Source: Parahaliea mediterranea (GTDB lineage: Bacteria; Pseudomonadota; Gammaproteobacteria; Pseudomonadales; Halieaceae). Taken from it: 64,000 nucleotides of DNA. The stretch is taken from positions 124,001-188,000 of the forward strand of contig NZ_QEWO01000002.1 in assembly GCF_003402235.1 (NCBI RefSeq), in the 5' to 3' direction. Each line of letters begins with the position of its first letter. The stretch's first letter is position 1. This document shows, piece by piece, positions 47,175 through 56,409 of this stretch. Under the pieces are notes generated by a model that saw nothing but the letters and a program-made list of their open reading frames with translations, was not told the origin of the DNA and did no database searches. A program made the position numbers and the translations under genes.

Positions 47175-47762
47175 TTAGTAGTCTCGAATATTGAGATGTG
47201 TGTTCTTAGGACTTAGCCAATTGGTCGTGTCTGCAAACCGGCTATCCTTGCTTATATAATCGAATAATCCTTCAGCATCGTATATCGGTTTGTACCAGCA
47301 TTTTTTACTACTGGATGAACAAGGCTCACCTTTGGCGTGAGTGCATTTTGGTACCGCATTTGGAACGAAGAATCGCATTTCACGGGGGTTCCCCCCTCTT
47401 CTTTTTAGACTATGCCGCTGCCTATGAAACTCTTTCCTCCCTACAATCCAGCAGTTATAGCCCAACTTTTTTGCTTGGACAGGATCACTGAGTTGCTCAT
47501 CACCAAGTGCACTGTGCACATGTAATCGGCCTGCCGCCGTCCTCTCGAATGAAGTTACCGCATTAAATTTTAGGCTATGTCGGCCCACACGTGGATAGAG
47601 CACTGCGTGAAGTCGGCGATAAAACTTTTCTACGCATGTTTCTGCCTCCTCGCGTGTGACATCGTAGTCAAAACAAAGCGTGTAAAAGGCGTCCCACCGA
47701 AAGGGTGACACCCACTGTATAAAGTGTTCTTGCGTTAATGTGGTTAAATTTTGGTCAAACAT
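47175..47762 (-). CDS. HUH/Rep-like endonuclease (candidate replication or mobilisation initiator)
   Basis: 195 residues. FYTLCFDYDVTREEAETCVE and FNAVTSFERTAAGRLHVHSALG give the Rep fold with H81-V-H83 (HUH/HxH metal site). EGLFDYISKD provides Y169-x-x-K172, the YxxK motif of single-Tyr Rep proteins. A Cys cluster (C140, C148, C155) lies between them. The layout resembles inovirus Gp2-like / rolling-circle initiators. AAGGG precedes ATG 47762. It is divergent from the 48000 gene across an AT-rich region with repeated motifs that could be its origin. Confidence 0.62.
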   Translation of the reverse strand: MFDQNLTTLTQEHFIQWVSPFRWDAFYTLCFDYDVTREEAETCVEKFYRRLHAVLYPRVGRHSLKFNAVTSFERTAAGRLHVHSALGDEQLSDPVQAKKLGYNCWIVGRKEFHRQRHSLKRRGGNPREMRFFVPNAVPKCTHAKGEPCSSSSKKCWYKPIYDAEGLFDYISKDSRFADTTNWLSPKNTHLNIRDY

Positions 47763-47862
47763 AATCCCTTTTTGTTAGTAGAAGATTAAATGGCGCACCG
47801 CCATTCTCGTTGATTGCGATCCACCACACATGCTCCCCTGAGCACGTGAGGCACACTTTATC

Positions 47863-47921
47863 ATTTTCTAAATTTTCTATGCAACATATTATTTTCTATT
47901 TTAGAATATTTGTAATTTTCT
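47863..47921. promoter_or_regulatory. AT-rich region with repeated ATTTTCT motifs (possible origin/operator)
   Basis: ATTTTCT occurs at 47863, 47872, 47891 and 47915, and an inverted repeat TTCTA-TTT-TAGAA is embedded around 47894-47906. It lies in the divergent gap between the HUH/Rep-like gene and the helix-turn-helix-type gene. A similar TTCTATTTTTTCTATATTA is found upstream of the excisionase-like gene. Confidence 0.5.
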
Positions 47922-47999
47922 GGAAGACAGAGAATTTTGAGTATACTGTCTAGTCCTCAAGTAGTCGGAGGCGGGTGACCGCAACAGGGAGACGCAGAG

Positions 48000-48452
48000 T
48001 TGAAAAAATCAGTAGATGCAGTACAGATAGCGGAACTTTTGATCAGTCAAAAGCTGGACATAGAAGAACTGAAGAAGTTGACGGGGCTCACCAAAGCCCA
48101 AATCAAGTCTATCCTGCGCGATAACGCTCAGGAGGCAGCTAACCGTCTGGTTTCAAAGGCCTTCACCGCGCTAGATATCCCCGATCCCTTCCTGTTCAAT
48201 CGCCAGCCTGAAGACCGCCCTACCAACTGGTCATCAAAGTACACACCCTCGGCCGGGACGAAGAAGGGATCGAAGATCAGTCAAGCTGTGGCTATCCTCA
48301 AGGCTCACAGCGATAGTGGCACCTTGCTACGCGAAAACCGAGCAGAGATCGTAGAGGAGATCGCCAACAAGCTAAAACTCAAGAACGAAATGACCGCATC
48401 AACATACTTTGCTGACGCCAAACGACTGGCAGATGTAGAGTACAGCGGCTAG
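48000..48452 (+). CDS. Small putative DNA-binding protein
   Basis: 150 residues from a TTG preceded by GGGAG. Predicted helices at the N-terminus (IAELLISQKLDIEELKKLTG, LTKAQIKSILRDNAQEAANR) look like a helix-turn-helix. A polar middle is followed by a helical C-terminus (GTLLRENRAEIVEEIANKLK). Located between the HUH/Rep-like gene and the recombination genes, as element regulators often are. No family name can be given. Confidence 0.55.
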   Translation: MKKSVDAVQIAELLISQKLDIEELKKLTGLTKAQIKSILRDNAQEAANRLVSKAFTALDIPDPFLFNRQPEDRPTNWSSKYTPSAGTKKGSKISQAVAILKAHSDSGTLLRENRAEIVEEIANKLKLKNEMTASTYFADAKRLADVEYSG

Positions 48453-48503
48453 TACTGCAAGAGATCGAGGCCCAACTACTCATTGGCCCCCCCTGCTCGG
48501 ATT

Positions 48504-48777
48504 CTAATCCCAGTGTTCTCGCCCGATAGTACTGCGCTCCCACTGACGTTCTTCTTCTGTCAGCTCGATATCTTCAGGACACAAACCTTCTAGCAGCAGA
48601 TAGATCAAGCTTACTCGGGTGAAGGTCTTAGTACTGCGGTAACAGCAATAGCTTACCTGCCTCGATTTCAGTCGTTAGCGCTTGGCCATCATGGAGGCCA
48701 AGTTCAGCAACTATCACATCTGGCAGTTATAATAGCCACTTGCCAGTCTCTTTTCGTAAATGAAGCGTCTTGGGCAT
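48504..48777 (-). pseudogene. Decayed MazE/PemI-like antitoxin
   Basis: MPKTLHLRKETGKWLL then an in-frame TAA (48727-48729), LPDVIVAELGLHDGQALTTE, EIEAGKLLLLPQY, a frameshift near 48630, and LIYLLLEGLCPEDIELTEEE ending in GREHWD and a TAG. The AbrB-type N-terminus and the C-terminal 'PExxxL...GREhW' region are those of MazE/PemI antitoxins. The toxin gene, expected on the left, is absent. Confidence 0.75.
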
Positions 48778-48897
48778 TTGGAAGATTCCTGTACGCAACG
48801 CACTTTATGGAAGGTTAAGCTTCTACTTCGTAGTTTGCTACCAATGTACCGTACAAATGTCTTCAGACTGCGAAGCCTCCAAAGTTCTATATAATTC

Positions 48898-48962
48898 TTT
48901 ACAAATTCTATTTTTTCTATATTATGGGCGTATGTTCAACTACAACTCGATAGAGTAAGGAG
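48898..48962 (+). promoter_or_regulatory. Promoter and ribosome site of the excisionase-like gene
   Basis: TTTACA (48898-48903) and TATTAT (48920-48925) are separated by 16 bp. The spacer is TTCTATTTTTTCTA, like the motifs at 47863-47921. AAGGAG (48957-48962) precedes the ATG at 48966 closely. Confidence 0.55.
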
Positions 48963-48965
48963 ACT

Positions 48966-49214
48966 ATGAATGAATCAAAACATCACCAAAAAGCTACTAA
49001 CATTATCCAATCTAGCCTGAAAAGATGGGACAAGTTTGCTGCAGAACATCTCGATCCAGCTCCCGACAAGCGAGTAGGAAGGCGTTTAATAGAATCTGGT
49101 GAGATAAAGGGGGAATTTCTTAACGGCTGGCCATGGGTGGATATGAATTGGTGGGAGACCCGGCATGAAAGACGCAGGGTAATCGAGTTCGAAGATGAGA
49201 ATTGGTTGCATTAA
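48966..49214 (+). CDS. Probable excisionase / recombination directionality factor
   Basis: 82 residues, basic, with a winged-helix-like pattern (VGRRLIESGEIKGEFLNGWPWVD, then an aromatic-charged tail). Size, charge and position, 51 bp before the integrase and on the same strand, fit Xis proteins. Sequence similarity is only suggestive; another small element regulator is possible. Confidence 0.55.
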   Translation: MNESKHHQKATNIIQSSLKRWDKFAAEHLDPAPDKRVGRRLIESGEIKGEFLNGWPWVDMNWWETRHERRRVIEFEDENWLH

Positions 49215-49265
49215 CTCTTGCTTCAAATACACCAAATCATTTATCGAGTATCCAGATAAACATCC

Positions 49266-50428
49266 ATGAAAAAGAGACTTTGTAAACACACGAGCAAACC
49301 CCTGCCCGATCATGTCTACAATGACCCAAAAGGCCGGGTTGGGATTTACCGATACAAGCGACCAGATGGAAAGTTCAAGCTAGTCCGTGGCAGCCATGCT
49401 GAAATTTGTAGAAAGGCTGAGCATTTCAATGCGATACGGCAGCGCACCTCGGCAGGCAGCGGAACTATTCAGCACTGGGCCGACCGCTATATCCACTGGT
49501 ACGAACTGCAGAACCCAATAGAAAGTGAGAAGAGTAGTTGGAAGAACCGTTGTCGTCTGATTAGAAAGTTTGCTTGCGACTTCAACCACCTACAACTAGG
49601 AGAAGCTACTGTTCCGCGCCTCACCGCGTGGTGGGATACGCTAACATACGACCAGCAGCATAATCGACGTGCAGCATTTAGCTCTTTCTTCCAATGGACA
49701 ATGAGCCAAGGAGCCAAGGAGCTACGCAGCAAAACCCCTTCAACAAGAGCGATAGTGCTGTACGGTTGATCGAAAAGAAGAAACCTCAGAAAAAACGACT
49801 ATCTTTGCACCTAAACGAGTTCTGGGAGGTCTACCGTCACGCCGAAACCTATGTGCAGAAGGCAATGGTCATAAGCCTCATGACGACTATGCGAGAGGCT
49901 GACATCGCAACCCTTCGGTTTGACTCAGTACATGATGGTCAACTCTGCGTATCCATCGGAAAAAGCGTCTCCCAGCGAGGATCGCAAGGGGCAGCCCATT
50001 TGAAATGGGATTTGTCTGAGCACGATAGTTTGCGGGCAGTTATTAATGAATGCCGAGAAATATCACTCAAACACCAAAGATGTCCATTTATCATCTCCCG
50101 TGCCCGAAAAATTAAAAAAGAACGAGACGGCTTTCCTCATCCTTTTCAAGTCACACCTTCAGATATATCGAAAGGCTTCACTAAGGCCGTTAGGAATTCT
50201 GGGATATGGAAAAGTATTTCCCCAGAGCGTACTCCCCCTACATTTCATGAAGTACGTGGACTCTCAATAAGTCTTTTTCTGAATTCAGGCATCGATGCAC
50301 GCGATGTGGCTCAATTGGCCGCACATACGGACGTATCCGTAACAAAGAGTTACACTGCGAATCACCGTCCGGAGTATCGGAATACAGGTCTAGTAATGAC
50401 CAACCAAATGATGGCTATCCCATCATGA
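49266..50428 (+). pseudogene. int: Tyrosine integrase disrupted by an 8-bp duplication
   Basis: Two overlapping frames (49266-49769 and the frame ending 50428) together encode a lambda-type integrase. The N-terminal arm-binding-like domain (LPDHVYNDPKGRVGIYRYKR), SAM-like core-binding domain (WADRYIHWYELQNP region) and catalytic domain are all present. The catalytic domain has R207 (MTTMREADIATLRF), H325-x-x-R328 (HEVRGL), H351 and Y360 (TKSYTANH). The break is a tandem duplication of AGCCAAGG at 49704-49711/49712-49719; removing one copy restores a continuous 384-residue protein. All five catalytic residues are kept, so the lesion looks recent. Confidence 0.88.
49704..49719 (+). repeat. 8-bp tandem duplication in int
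   Basis: AGCCAAGG repeated twice, followed by AGC. It adds eight bases and shifts the frame between the core-binding and catalytic domains. Confidence 0.9.
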
Positions 50429-50503
50429 GTGATCAATTGACTAGTCTTGCCATCTGCAGGGGACAGGCATGGATGGAAGAAGCCAAGTTAGGAAGAATGG
50501 CAC

Positions 50504-50531
50504 AAAAAAAGCGGGCACTGCCCGCTTTTTT
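50504..50531. terminator. Bidirectional intrinsic terminator between int and tRNA-Ala
   Basis: AAAAAAA-GCGGGC-ACT-GCCCGC-TTTTTT, a textbook hairpin usable from both strands, between the integrase and the oppositely oriented tRNA gene. Confidence 0.85.
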
Positions 50532-50534
50532 CTT

Positions 50535-50567
50535 GGTACAAACTTCGGTTTTGTACCTTTTTGTACC
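50535..50567. promoter_or_regulatory. Candidate integrase arm-type binding sites
   Basis: GGTACAAA at 50535-50542 and its complement TTTGTACC at 50550-50557 and 50560-50567; the last two are ten bp apart, one helical turn. They lie on the island side of attR. Confidence 0.55.
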
Positions 50568-50602
50568 CGCAAGTGACTACTAACCTGTAATCCCTTGTAG
50601 AT

Positions 50603-50651
50603 TGGTGGAGCTAAGCGGGATCGAACCGCTGACCTCAACACTGCCAGTGTT
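50603..50651 (-). repeat. attR: 3' portion of tRNA-Ala
   Basis: The 49 bp shared with attL, here part of the intact tRNA gene. Beyond it the tRNA continues to 50678. Confidence 0.85.
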
Positions 50652-50678
50652 GCGCTCTCCCAGCTGAGCTATAGCCCC
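50603..50678 (-). tRNA. tRNA-Ala (anticodon GGC)
   Basis: 76 nt including encoded CCA. The acceptor stem GGGGCTA/TAGCTCC, D arm GCTCAGCTGGGAGAGC, anticodon arm CAACA-CTGGCAG-TGTTG with anticodon GGC, and T arm AGCGG-TTCGATC-CCGCT are all paired. It is the integration target of the island, whose attR replaces its 3' half. Confidence 0.97.
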
Positions 50679-50744
50679 AGTAAACTGGTAACTCGTTGAA
50701 TTATCAGGCAATTAATTGCGCGCAGCTCAACGAAGTGGTGCGCA

Positions 50745-50773
50745 TTGTAGTGACGCACCCAGGGGCTGTCAAC
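50745..50773 (-). promoter_or_regulatory. Sigma70 promoter of tRNA-Ala
   Basis: On the minus strand TTGACA (50768-50773), a 17-bp spacer and TACAAT (50745-50750), about 67 bp before the tRNA. It matches the consensus closely and is in the retained chromosomal side of the junction. Confidence 0.85.
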
Positions 50774-50805
50774 ACTTTACAGCGCATTTTCCCACCCCCG
50801 GCCAT

Positions 50806-52218
50806 TCAGCACTCGATAATGCTGACCGGCACCTCCAGCACGTTCACCGCCAGTCCGCCCCGGGCGGTTTCTTTGTACTTGTCCTGCATGTCGCGGCCGG
50901 TGTCGCGCATGGTCTTGATGACCTGGTCGAGGGAGACGTAGTGTTCGCCGGAACCGCGCAGCGCCATGCGCGCGGCGCTGATGGCCTTGATGGCGGCCAT
51001 GGCGTTGCGCTCGATGCAGGGCACCTGCACCAGGCCGCCGATGGGGTCACAGGTCAGCCCCAGGTTGTGCTCCATGGCAATTTCGGCGGCGTTTTCCACC
51101 TGCGCCGGGGTGCCGCCCAGGGCATCCGCCAGCGCGCCGGCGGCCATGGAACAGGCGGAGCCTACTTCGCCCTGGCACCCCACCTCCGCACCGGAAATGG
51201 AGGCATTGATTTTGTACAGAATGCCGATGGCCGCCGCGGTGAGCAGAAAGCGCACCACGTCTTCCTCGCTGGCGCCCTTGCAATGGGTCAGGTAGTACTT
51301 GAGCACCGCCGGGATGATGCCGGCGGCGCCATTGGTGGGCGCGGTGACAATCCGCCCGCCGGCGGCGTTTTCCTCGTTCACCGCCAGGGCGTAAAGGGTG
51401 ACCCAGTCCATGGTGGTGAGGGTGTCATCGCCCAGCGAGCCAGAGGCACTTTTCAATTGCCGGTGCAACTGCGCGGCGCGGCGCTTGACCTTGAGCCCCC
51501 CGGGCATGATGCCCTCAGTGGATGCGCCGCGCCGGATGCAGTCGTCCATCACCCGCCAGATGGCCAGCAGGCCTTCGCGTATCTCCGCCTCGCTGCGCCA
51601 GGACTTCTCGTTGGCCAGCATCAGGGCGCTGATCGACAAGCCGTGCTCACGGCACTGCTGCAACAACCCGGCGGCACTGGTGAAGGGATAGGCCACCTGG
51701 GTCGGGTCTTCCACCAGCACATCGCCTTCGGCGGCGGCCTCGTCAATCACAAAACCGCCGCCAACGGAGTAATAGATGCGCGAATACAGTACATCGCCGC
51801 CGCTGCCATAGGCGCTAAAGCGCATGCCGTTGGCGTGGTAAGGCAGCGATTCGGTGCGGTGCATGATGAGGTCGTTGCGGTAGCTGAAGTCGATCTCGTG
51901 CTCGCCCATCAGCATCAGGCGTCCGTCATCGCGCACCGCGGCCACCCGCTGTGGGATGCTCTCTACGTCCACGCTCTCCGGCGCTTCGCCGGCAAGGCCG
52001 AGGATCACCGCCTTGGGCGAGCCGTGGCCGGCGCCCGTGGCGCCAAGGGAGCCGAACAGTTCTGCGGTCAAACGGGTGCAGCGCCCGAGCTTGCCACACT
52101 CTTTCAGGCCCTCGGCAAACTGGCGCGCGGCGTTCATCGGGCCCACCGTGTGCGAGCTAGAGGGTCCGATACCGATTTTGAACAGGTCGAATACTGAAAT
52201 GGCCACGTTGCCATCCAC
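50806..52218 (-). CDS. sdaA: L-serine ammonia-lyase, iron-sulfur type
   Basis: A single-chain serine deaminase of 470 residues giving pyruvate and ammonia. [20 protein letters not shown] opens the protein; [19 protein letters not shown] and [19 protein letters not shown] carry the [4Fe-4S] Cys residues. ATG 52218 is used; a GTG four codons inside matches the family N-terminus better and is equally plausible. Stands alone between tRNA-Ala and gltX. Confidence 0.93.
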   Translation of the reverse strand: MDGNVAISVFDLFKIGIGPSSSHTVGPMNAARQFAEGLKECGKLGRCTRLTAELFGSLGATGAGHGSPKAVILGLAGEAPESVDVESIPQRVAAVRDDGRLMLMGEHEIDFSYRNDLIMHRTESLPYHANGMRFSAYGSGGDVLYSRIYYSVGGGFVIDEAAAEGDVLVEDPTQVAYPFTSAAGLLQQCREHGLSISALMLANEKSWRSEAEIREGLLAIWRVMDDCIRRGASTEGIMPGGLKVKRRAAQLHRQLKSASGSLGDDTLTTMDWVTLYALAVNEENAAGGRIVTAPTNGAAGIIPAVLKYYLTHCKGASEEDVVRFLLTAAAIGILYKINASISGAEVGCQGEVGSACSMAAGALADALGGTPAQVENAAEIAMEHNLGLTCDPIGGLVQVPCIERNAMAAIKAISAARMALRGSGEHYVSLDQVIKTMRDTGRDMQDKYKETARGGLAVNVLEVPVSIIEC

Positions 52219-52337
52219 CGGTTACTGCGATGGCTCGTATTGTAGGCCCCGCCGGGGTATGGGGCCACCGCTACCCCGCGGCAAATTGGCCCCACTGGCC
52301 GGCATGAACGACAGCCAACGCCGACAGACCAAGTAGA

Positions 52338-52542
52338 CCCTGCAGAAGATACCGAGCGGTGTATCCCAGGCCCTGCAGAGCGCCCGCGAGCGCAGCCAGC
52401 AGTATTCACAGCAGCACCCGATTCAGCGCCCGCAGATTGACCGCAGCGGCCTGAGCCGGGATTACCGTGTCCGCAACCTGGGCGCCAGCCGCCAGATGCG
52501 GCGCCCCCAGATGGCGCCTTGCGCCACCGCTGAGAGCGTTTG
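52338..52542 (+). pseudogene. Possible remnant coding sequence without start
   Basis: In the 325-bp gap between sdaA and gltX a frame of 67 codons reads QSARERSQQYSQQHPIQRPQ, IDRSGLSRDYRVRNLGASRQ and on to a TGA. A stop precedes it and there is no start except a late Met. The Gln/Arg-rich composition looks protein-like but no family is recognised; could be chance. Confidence 0.25.
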
Positions 52543-52543
52543 A

Positions 52544-54046
52544 CTAGGCCGCTGCCGGGGCCGGCGGCAGATCCTGGTAGGCTTTTTCCAGGCGTTTGGC
52601 GGCTTTTTTGGACACGCCGCCCAGCACCTCGATGGCGTGGCGCAGGCGGGCCCGGCTCATATCCGGCCCCAGCAGTTCCATGGAATCCACCACCGAGAAG
52701 GAGGCGCTGGTGCCGGCAATGGCGATAAACACCGGCGCCAGGAAGTCCTTCACCTTCACGCCCTCGGCGTCGGCCAGGGCTTTCAGTTCATTCCAGATGG
52801 CATCGCGGTGCCAGTTGCGCAGCGCTTCCATGCGCCACAGGGCAAACTGTAGCCCGCGCACCACGTCCTCGCGCTCGCCCTTGAGCGTGGCAAAGCTGTC
52901 TTCGGTAATCGGCAGGGTGCCAGCCACCAGGAAAGCCGCCAGCGGCGCAAAGTCGCTCAGTGTCTCCATGCGCTTCTGGGCGTGGGGCAGCACCTTGCGC
53001 AGGTTGTCGGCATTGAAGGCCCAGTCCACCAGGCGCTGGGCCAGTTGGTCGGTGTCCAGGTCTTCGCGCATCCACAGGCCGTTCAGCCAGCGCAGTTTTT
53101 CCACGTCGAAGATGGGGCCGCCGAGGGACACGCGCTGGATATCGAACTGCTCAAGCATCTCGCCAAGGGAGAACTTCTCGCGCTCGTCGGGCATGGACCA
53201 GCCCATGCGGCCAAGGTAGTTGAGCAGGGCCTCCGGCAAAAAGCCCATGCGCTGGTAATACAGAATGCTGGTGGGATTCTTGCGCTTGCTGAGCTTGGAT
53301 TTGTCGGGATTGCGCAGCAGAGGCAGGTGGCACAGCCTGGGCATGTTCCAGCCGAAGTACTCATACAGCAGTTTGTGCTTGGGCGCGGAGTTGATCCACT
53401 CCTCGCCGCGCAGCACATGGGTAATGCCCATCAGGTGGTCGTCCACCACGTTGGCCAGGTGGTAGGTGGGCATGCCGTCGGATTTCAGCAGTACCTGGGC
53501 GTCCACCAGGTTCCAGTCCAGTTCGATGGTGCCACGCAGCATATCGTCAATCTCGCAGCGGCCCTCCTCTTCCGGCACCATCATGCGAATGACGTAGGGA
53601 GCACCGGCAGCTTCGCGCCTGGCCACTTCCTCTGCCGGCAACACCAGGTCGGAAGGCTTCAGCGCCATGCTGTTGCCGCTCTCCCGGCGCGCTTCGCGCA
53701 GGGCGTCCAGCTCTTCGCTGGTGCGATAGCAAATGAAGGCCTTGCCTTCATCCACCAAACGGCGGGCGTATTCGCCGTAAATATCCATGCGCTCGCTCTG
53801 GCGATAGGGGCCGTGCTCGCCGCCCACATCCGGGCCCTCGTCCCAGTCCAGCCCCAGCCAGCGCAGGGAGTCGAGAATGGCCTGCTCGGATTCCGGCGTG
53901 CTGCGCACCTGGTCCGTATCCTCGATACGCAGCAGGAACTGCCCGCCGTGGGCACGGGCAAAACACAGGTTGAACAGGGCAATATAGGCGGTGCCGACGT
54001 GGGGGTCACCGGTAGGGGAAGGCGCAACGCGGGTGCGAACAGTCAT
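52544..54046 (-). CDS. gltX: Glutamyl-tRNA synthetase
   Basis: Class I synthetase of 500 residues, discriminating type by neighbourhood only. [19 protein letters not shown] contains the HIGH motif (HVGT), and [14 protein letters not shown] the KMSKS equivalent. The C-terminal anticodon-binding domain is normal length. ATG 54046. Confidence 0.95.
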   Translation of the reverse strand: MTVRTRVAPSPTGDPHVGTAYIALFNLCFARAHGGQFLLRIEDTDQVRSTPESEQAILDSLRWLGLDWDEGPDVGGEHGPYRQSERMDIYGEYARRLVDEGKAFICYRTSEELDALREARRESGNSMALKPSDLVLPAEEVARREAAGAPYVIRMMVPEEEGRCEIDDMLRGTIELDWNLVDAQVLLKSDGMPTYHLANVVDDHLMGITHVLRGEEWINSAPKHKLLYEYFGWNMPRLCHLPLLRNPDKSKLSKRKNPTSILYYQRMGFLPEALLNYLGRMGWSMPDEREKFSLGEMLEQFDIQRVSLGGPIFDVEKLRWLNGLWMREDLDTDQLAQRLVDWAFNADNLRKVLPHAQKRMETLSDFAPLAAFLVAGTLPITEDSFATLKGEREDVVRGLQFALWRMEALRNWHRDAIWNELKALADAEGVKVKDFLAPVFIAIAGTSASFSVVDSMELLGPDMSRARLRHAIEVLGGVSKKAAKRLEKAYQDLPPAPAAA

Positions 54047-54104
54047 GGCATCTGGGGGAGTTGATTCAGGGAGGGGCGATTATACGGACTCGCCCCGGCA
54101 AATC

Positions 54105-54992
54105 CTACACGGCCACCGCCCCGACAACGCCCTGACACTCGCTGGACAGGGAAGACTCCGGAAAGTGATGGCGCAAGGCCGCATCGGGCAGAAAGCGAAT
54201 GTAGTCCCGCGGCTGGAATGGCTGCCAGTTATCCCGCGGCTGACACAAACGATCCGCCAGTGCCAGCAGCACCAGCGGGTGGCGATGCATACCGAAGTGC
54301 GAACAGCGCACGCGGAGATTCTCGCGCGGTGCAGCGGCGCTACTATTTGCGACCGTAGTGTCGGGAATCAGCGCGGTGGGTTCTGGCACAGCGCCATCTA
54401 CCGGGGAGCAAATCGCCACATAGGGTAACCGGGGAGTGTCCGCCGGCCAGTGAAACAGACCGCCCTCGCCTGCCTGCTCGTTGAAATCAGCCGCACCGGA
54501 TAGCCGCCCCACCAGCCATTCCAGGGCCCGGTTTTGCAAGCCGGCCTGTGCCGGATCATTGGTTGGCGCCGCCAGGGTAATGACCCGGTCTATATGCTCA
54601 CCGAAGCGCCCGGCGACTTCGCGGGCAAACAGCCCTCCCGCACTCTGCCCCACCAGGGACACGCCACAGCCATAGCGCTCAGACAACACCCGTATCTGCG
54701 GGCCAAGCTGTTGCTCGAGGTTGTCAACAAATTCCGGGATGGTCTCGCCACGCGGAAAGCCGGCCTGAAAGGTCTCCACTACAAACCCCCTGTCGGCCAG
54801 GAAGCGGCGCAGGCTCTTGTGTGATGACCGGGGCGCGGCAAAACCCGGTAATGTAATCACCGGGCGGGGCTGTTCGGTACGGGGCGCCCGCCAGCGCAAC
54901 CAGCGATCCAGGGCCGCTGCAGCGCCCCGATCAAGGGTAGAACGGGAGAAGTCCCGCTGCAATTTCAAAGCATCCTCAAGCATTCGCTTCAC
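54105..54992 (-). CDS. Alpha/beta hydrolase (lipase/PGAP1-like)
   Basis: 295 residues. VITLPGFAAPRSSHKSLRRF and CGVSLVGQSAGGLFAREVA (nucleophile Ser in GQSAG) define the fold; SHFGMHRHPLVLLALADRLC near the C-terminus offers the catalytic His. GTG 54992 overlaps the stop of the WS/DGAT frame by four bases (GTGA), suggesting they formed one unit in lipid storage or mobilisation. Confidence 0.78.
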   Translation of the reverse strand: MKRMLEDALKLQRDFSRSTLDRGAAAALDRWLRWRAPRTEQPRPVITLPGFAAPRSSHKSLRRFLADRGFVVETFQAGFPRGETIPEFVDNLEQQLGPQIRVLSERYGCGVSLVGQSAGGLFAREVAGRFGEHIDRVITLAAPTNDPAQAGLQNRALEWLVGRLSGAADFNEQAGEGGLFHWPADTPRLPYVAICSPVDGAVPEPTALIPDTTVANSSAAAPRENLRVRCSHFGMHRHPLVLLALADRLCQPRDNWQPFQPRDYIRFLPDAALRHHFPESSLSSECQGVVGAVAV

Positions 54993-56409
54993 GTTTTGAC
55001 TCTCCTTGTAGATCTTGTACGCCTTGCACGGCCACCCTTGGCCTTGCCATCCGGCTTGCCGGCACCGAAAAGCAGCCGTTCAAGTGCCATTTGTTCGTCC
55101 TGCATGTATTCCAGAATTCGCTCCGGCTCCGGCACCGCCTGCGCGCAACAGGTGAGTCCGGTCACCACTTTTCCTGCGTAACTGGTGAAGGTGCCGCCCA
55201 CCGCCTGCCCCTGCAGCAGCATCGGCATGCCGTGGTTGGATTCCACCAGTGCGCCAGCCACGTGTATGGGCGTAGCGGGCGAAGGCACGTTGGAGAGCGC
55301 CACATTGCCCGGCGGTGGATTCATTTTTGCCAGCGCGCCCGAGGCCAGCGGCAGCGCCATGGCCCGCACCATCAGCGATGGCATGCGCATGCCGCTCCCC
55401 ACCGCGGAGGCGGTCAAAAGAGACTGCAGGAACTGCTTGGCGGCGGCCGCTTCCTCCTTAATGAATGCAGCGCGCTCCTGCGCGTCGGCGATGTGCGTCC
55501 CGATCGGCACCCACATGGTCAACACGGCATTACCACCCTTGCCGCTCGCAGCCAGTGCCACAGGCACATTGCACACCAAGCTGGCTTCAGGCAGCGCGTC
55601 CAGTTCATCAAGGTAGCGACGCAGGGCGCCACCAAACAGCAACAGGCCGACATCGTTGAAGGTGATCCCGAGCACCTTGCGCACCCGGTGGAGCGGCTCG
55701 ACCGGCCAGGTACGCGCAACAAATCGCCGTTCGTCAGACAGGGGGCCGTTGAGATGCGTCACAGGCCGCTGAGCCAGTTTCGCGAGCATCTCCCGGTTGC
55801 TGCCCTGAACCAGCGCCCGGCTTGCACCGGCGATGGCACCCGTGGTTTGCAGCAGTCGGCGGCTGTCCTCAATCACCCCGCCAAGGTTGCGGCGCAACCA
55901 GCCCGGCGACTCCCGCGGCACTTCGTCATCCGCCGGCCAGGGGCACCCTCGTCACTGAACAGATCGACCAGCCGCAATGCCGTCTTGCCATCCACCAGGG
56001 CATGATGGAATTTCTGCAACAGCACCAATCGGCCGTCCTCCAGCCCTTCTATGAGGTAGAACATGAAGAGTGGCCGGTCGAAGTCAAAGGGCAGGTGCTG
56101 CAGCCGTCCCAGCTTAAAGGCAAGTTCCCGCTCGCTACCGGCTGGCACCCGGGTGCGGCGAATATGGTAGTCAAAATCGATATCTTCCACGGGCGCCCAA
56201 CTGGGCAGCCCGAGGGGATCCATGATCAAACGCTGGCTGAGGCTGGGAACCTGGGATACCCGCTCGATCAGGAAGTCGCGCAGGCGCCTGAAATAGGCAT
56301 CGATATCACTGTCGGGCAGGCGCAGGAACTGGACGGACCCCATATTCATGGGCGTAACGGCGCTTTCGGCGTAGGCGAACATCGCATCGGTGGCACTCAG
56401 GCGACTCAT
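54989..56409 (-). pseudogene. Wax ester synthase/diacylglycerol acyltransferase, frameshifted
   Basis: The 5' frame (56409 to about 55940) gives the condensation-type domain with the active-site motif FHHALVDGKTAL (H135-H136-x3-D140-G141). The 3' frame (about 55940 to 54989) gives the rest, with ITFNDVGLLLFGGALRRYL, CNVPVAL and NVALSNVPSP. They are offset by one base near 55935-55945 (a GGCCGG run where GGCCCGG would restore DEGAPGPADDEVPRESPGW). Corrected length is 473 residues, normal for the family. It may be a true frameshift, a sequencing error, or recoding. Confidence 0.85.

Larger units (their letters stand above)
31847..50650. mobile_element. Genomic island integrated at tRNA-Ala(GGC)
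   Basis: An 18.8-kb AT-richer segment between two copies of the tRNA-Ala 3' end (49 bp, two mismatches). The end next to the intact tRNA carries a tyrosine integrase (frameshifted), an excisionase-like gene and arm-type repeats. Farther in are a HUH/Rep-like gene and a small helix-turn-helix-type gene. Cargo genes run mainly on the minus strand and are nearly all of unknown function. Signs of decay are plentiful: broken integrase, dead antitoxin, IS3 fragments, 5'-truncated genes. There are no conjugation or capsid genes, so it would need a helper to move between cells. Confidence 0.88.
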
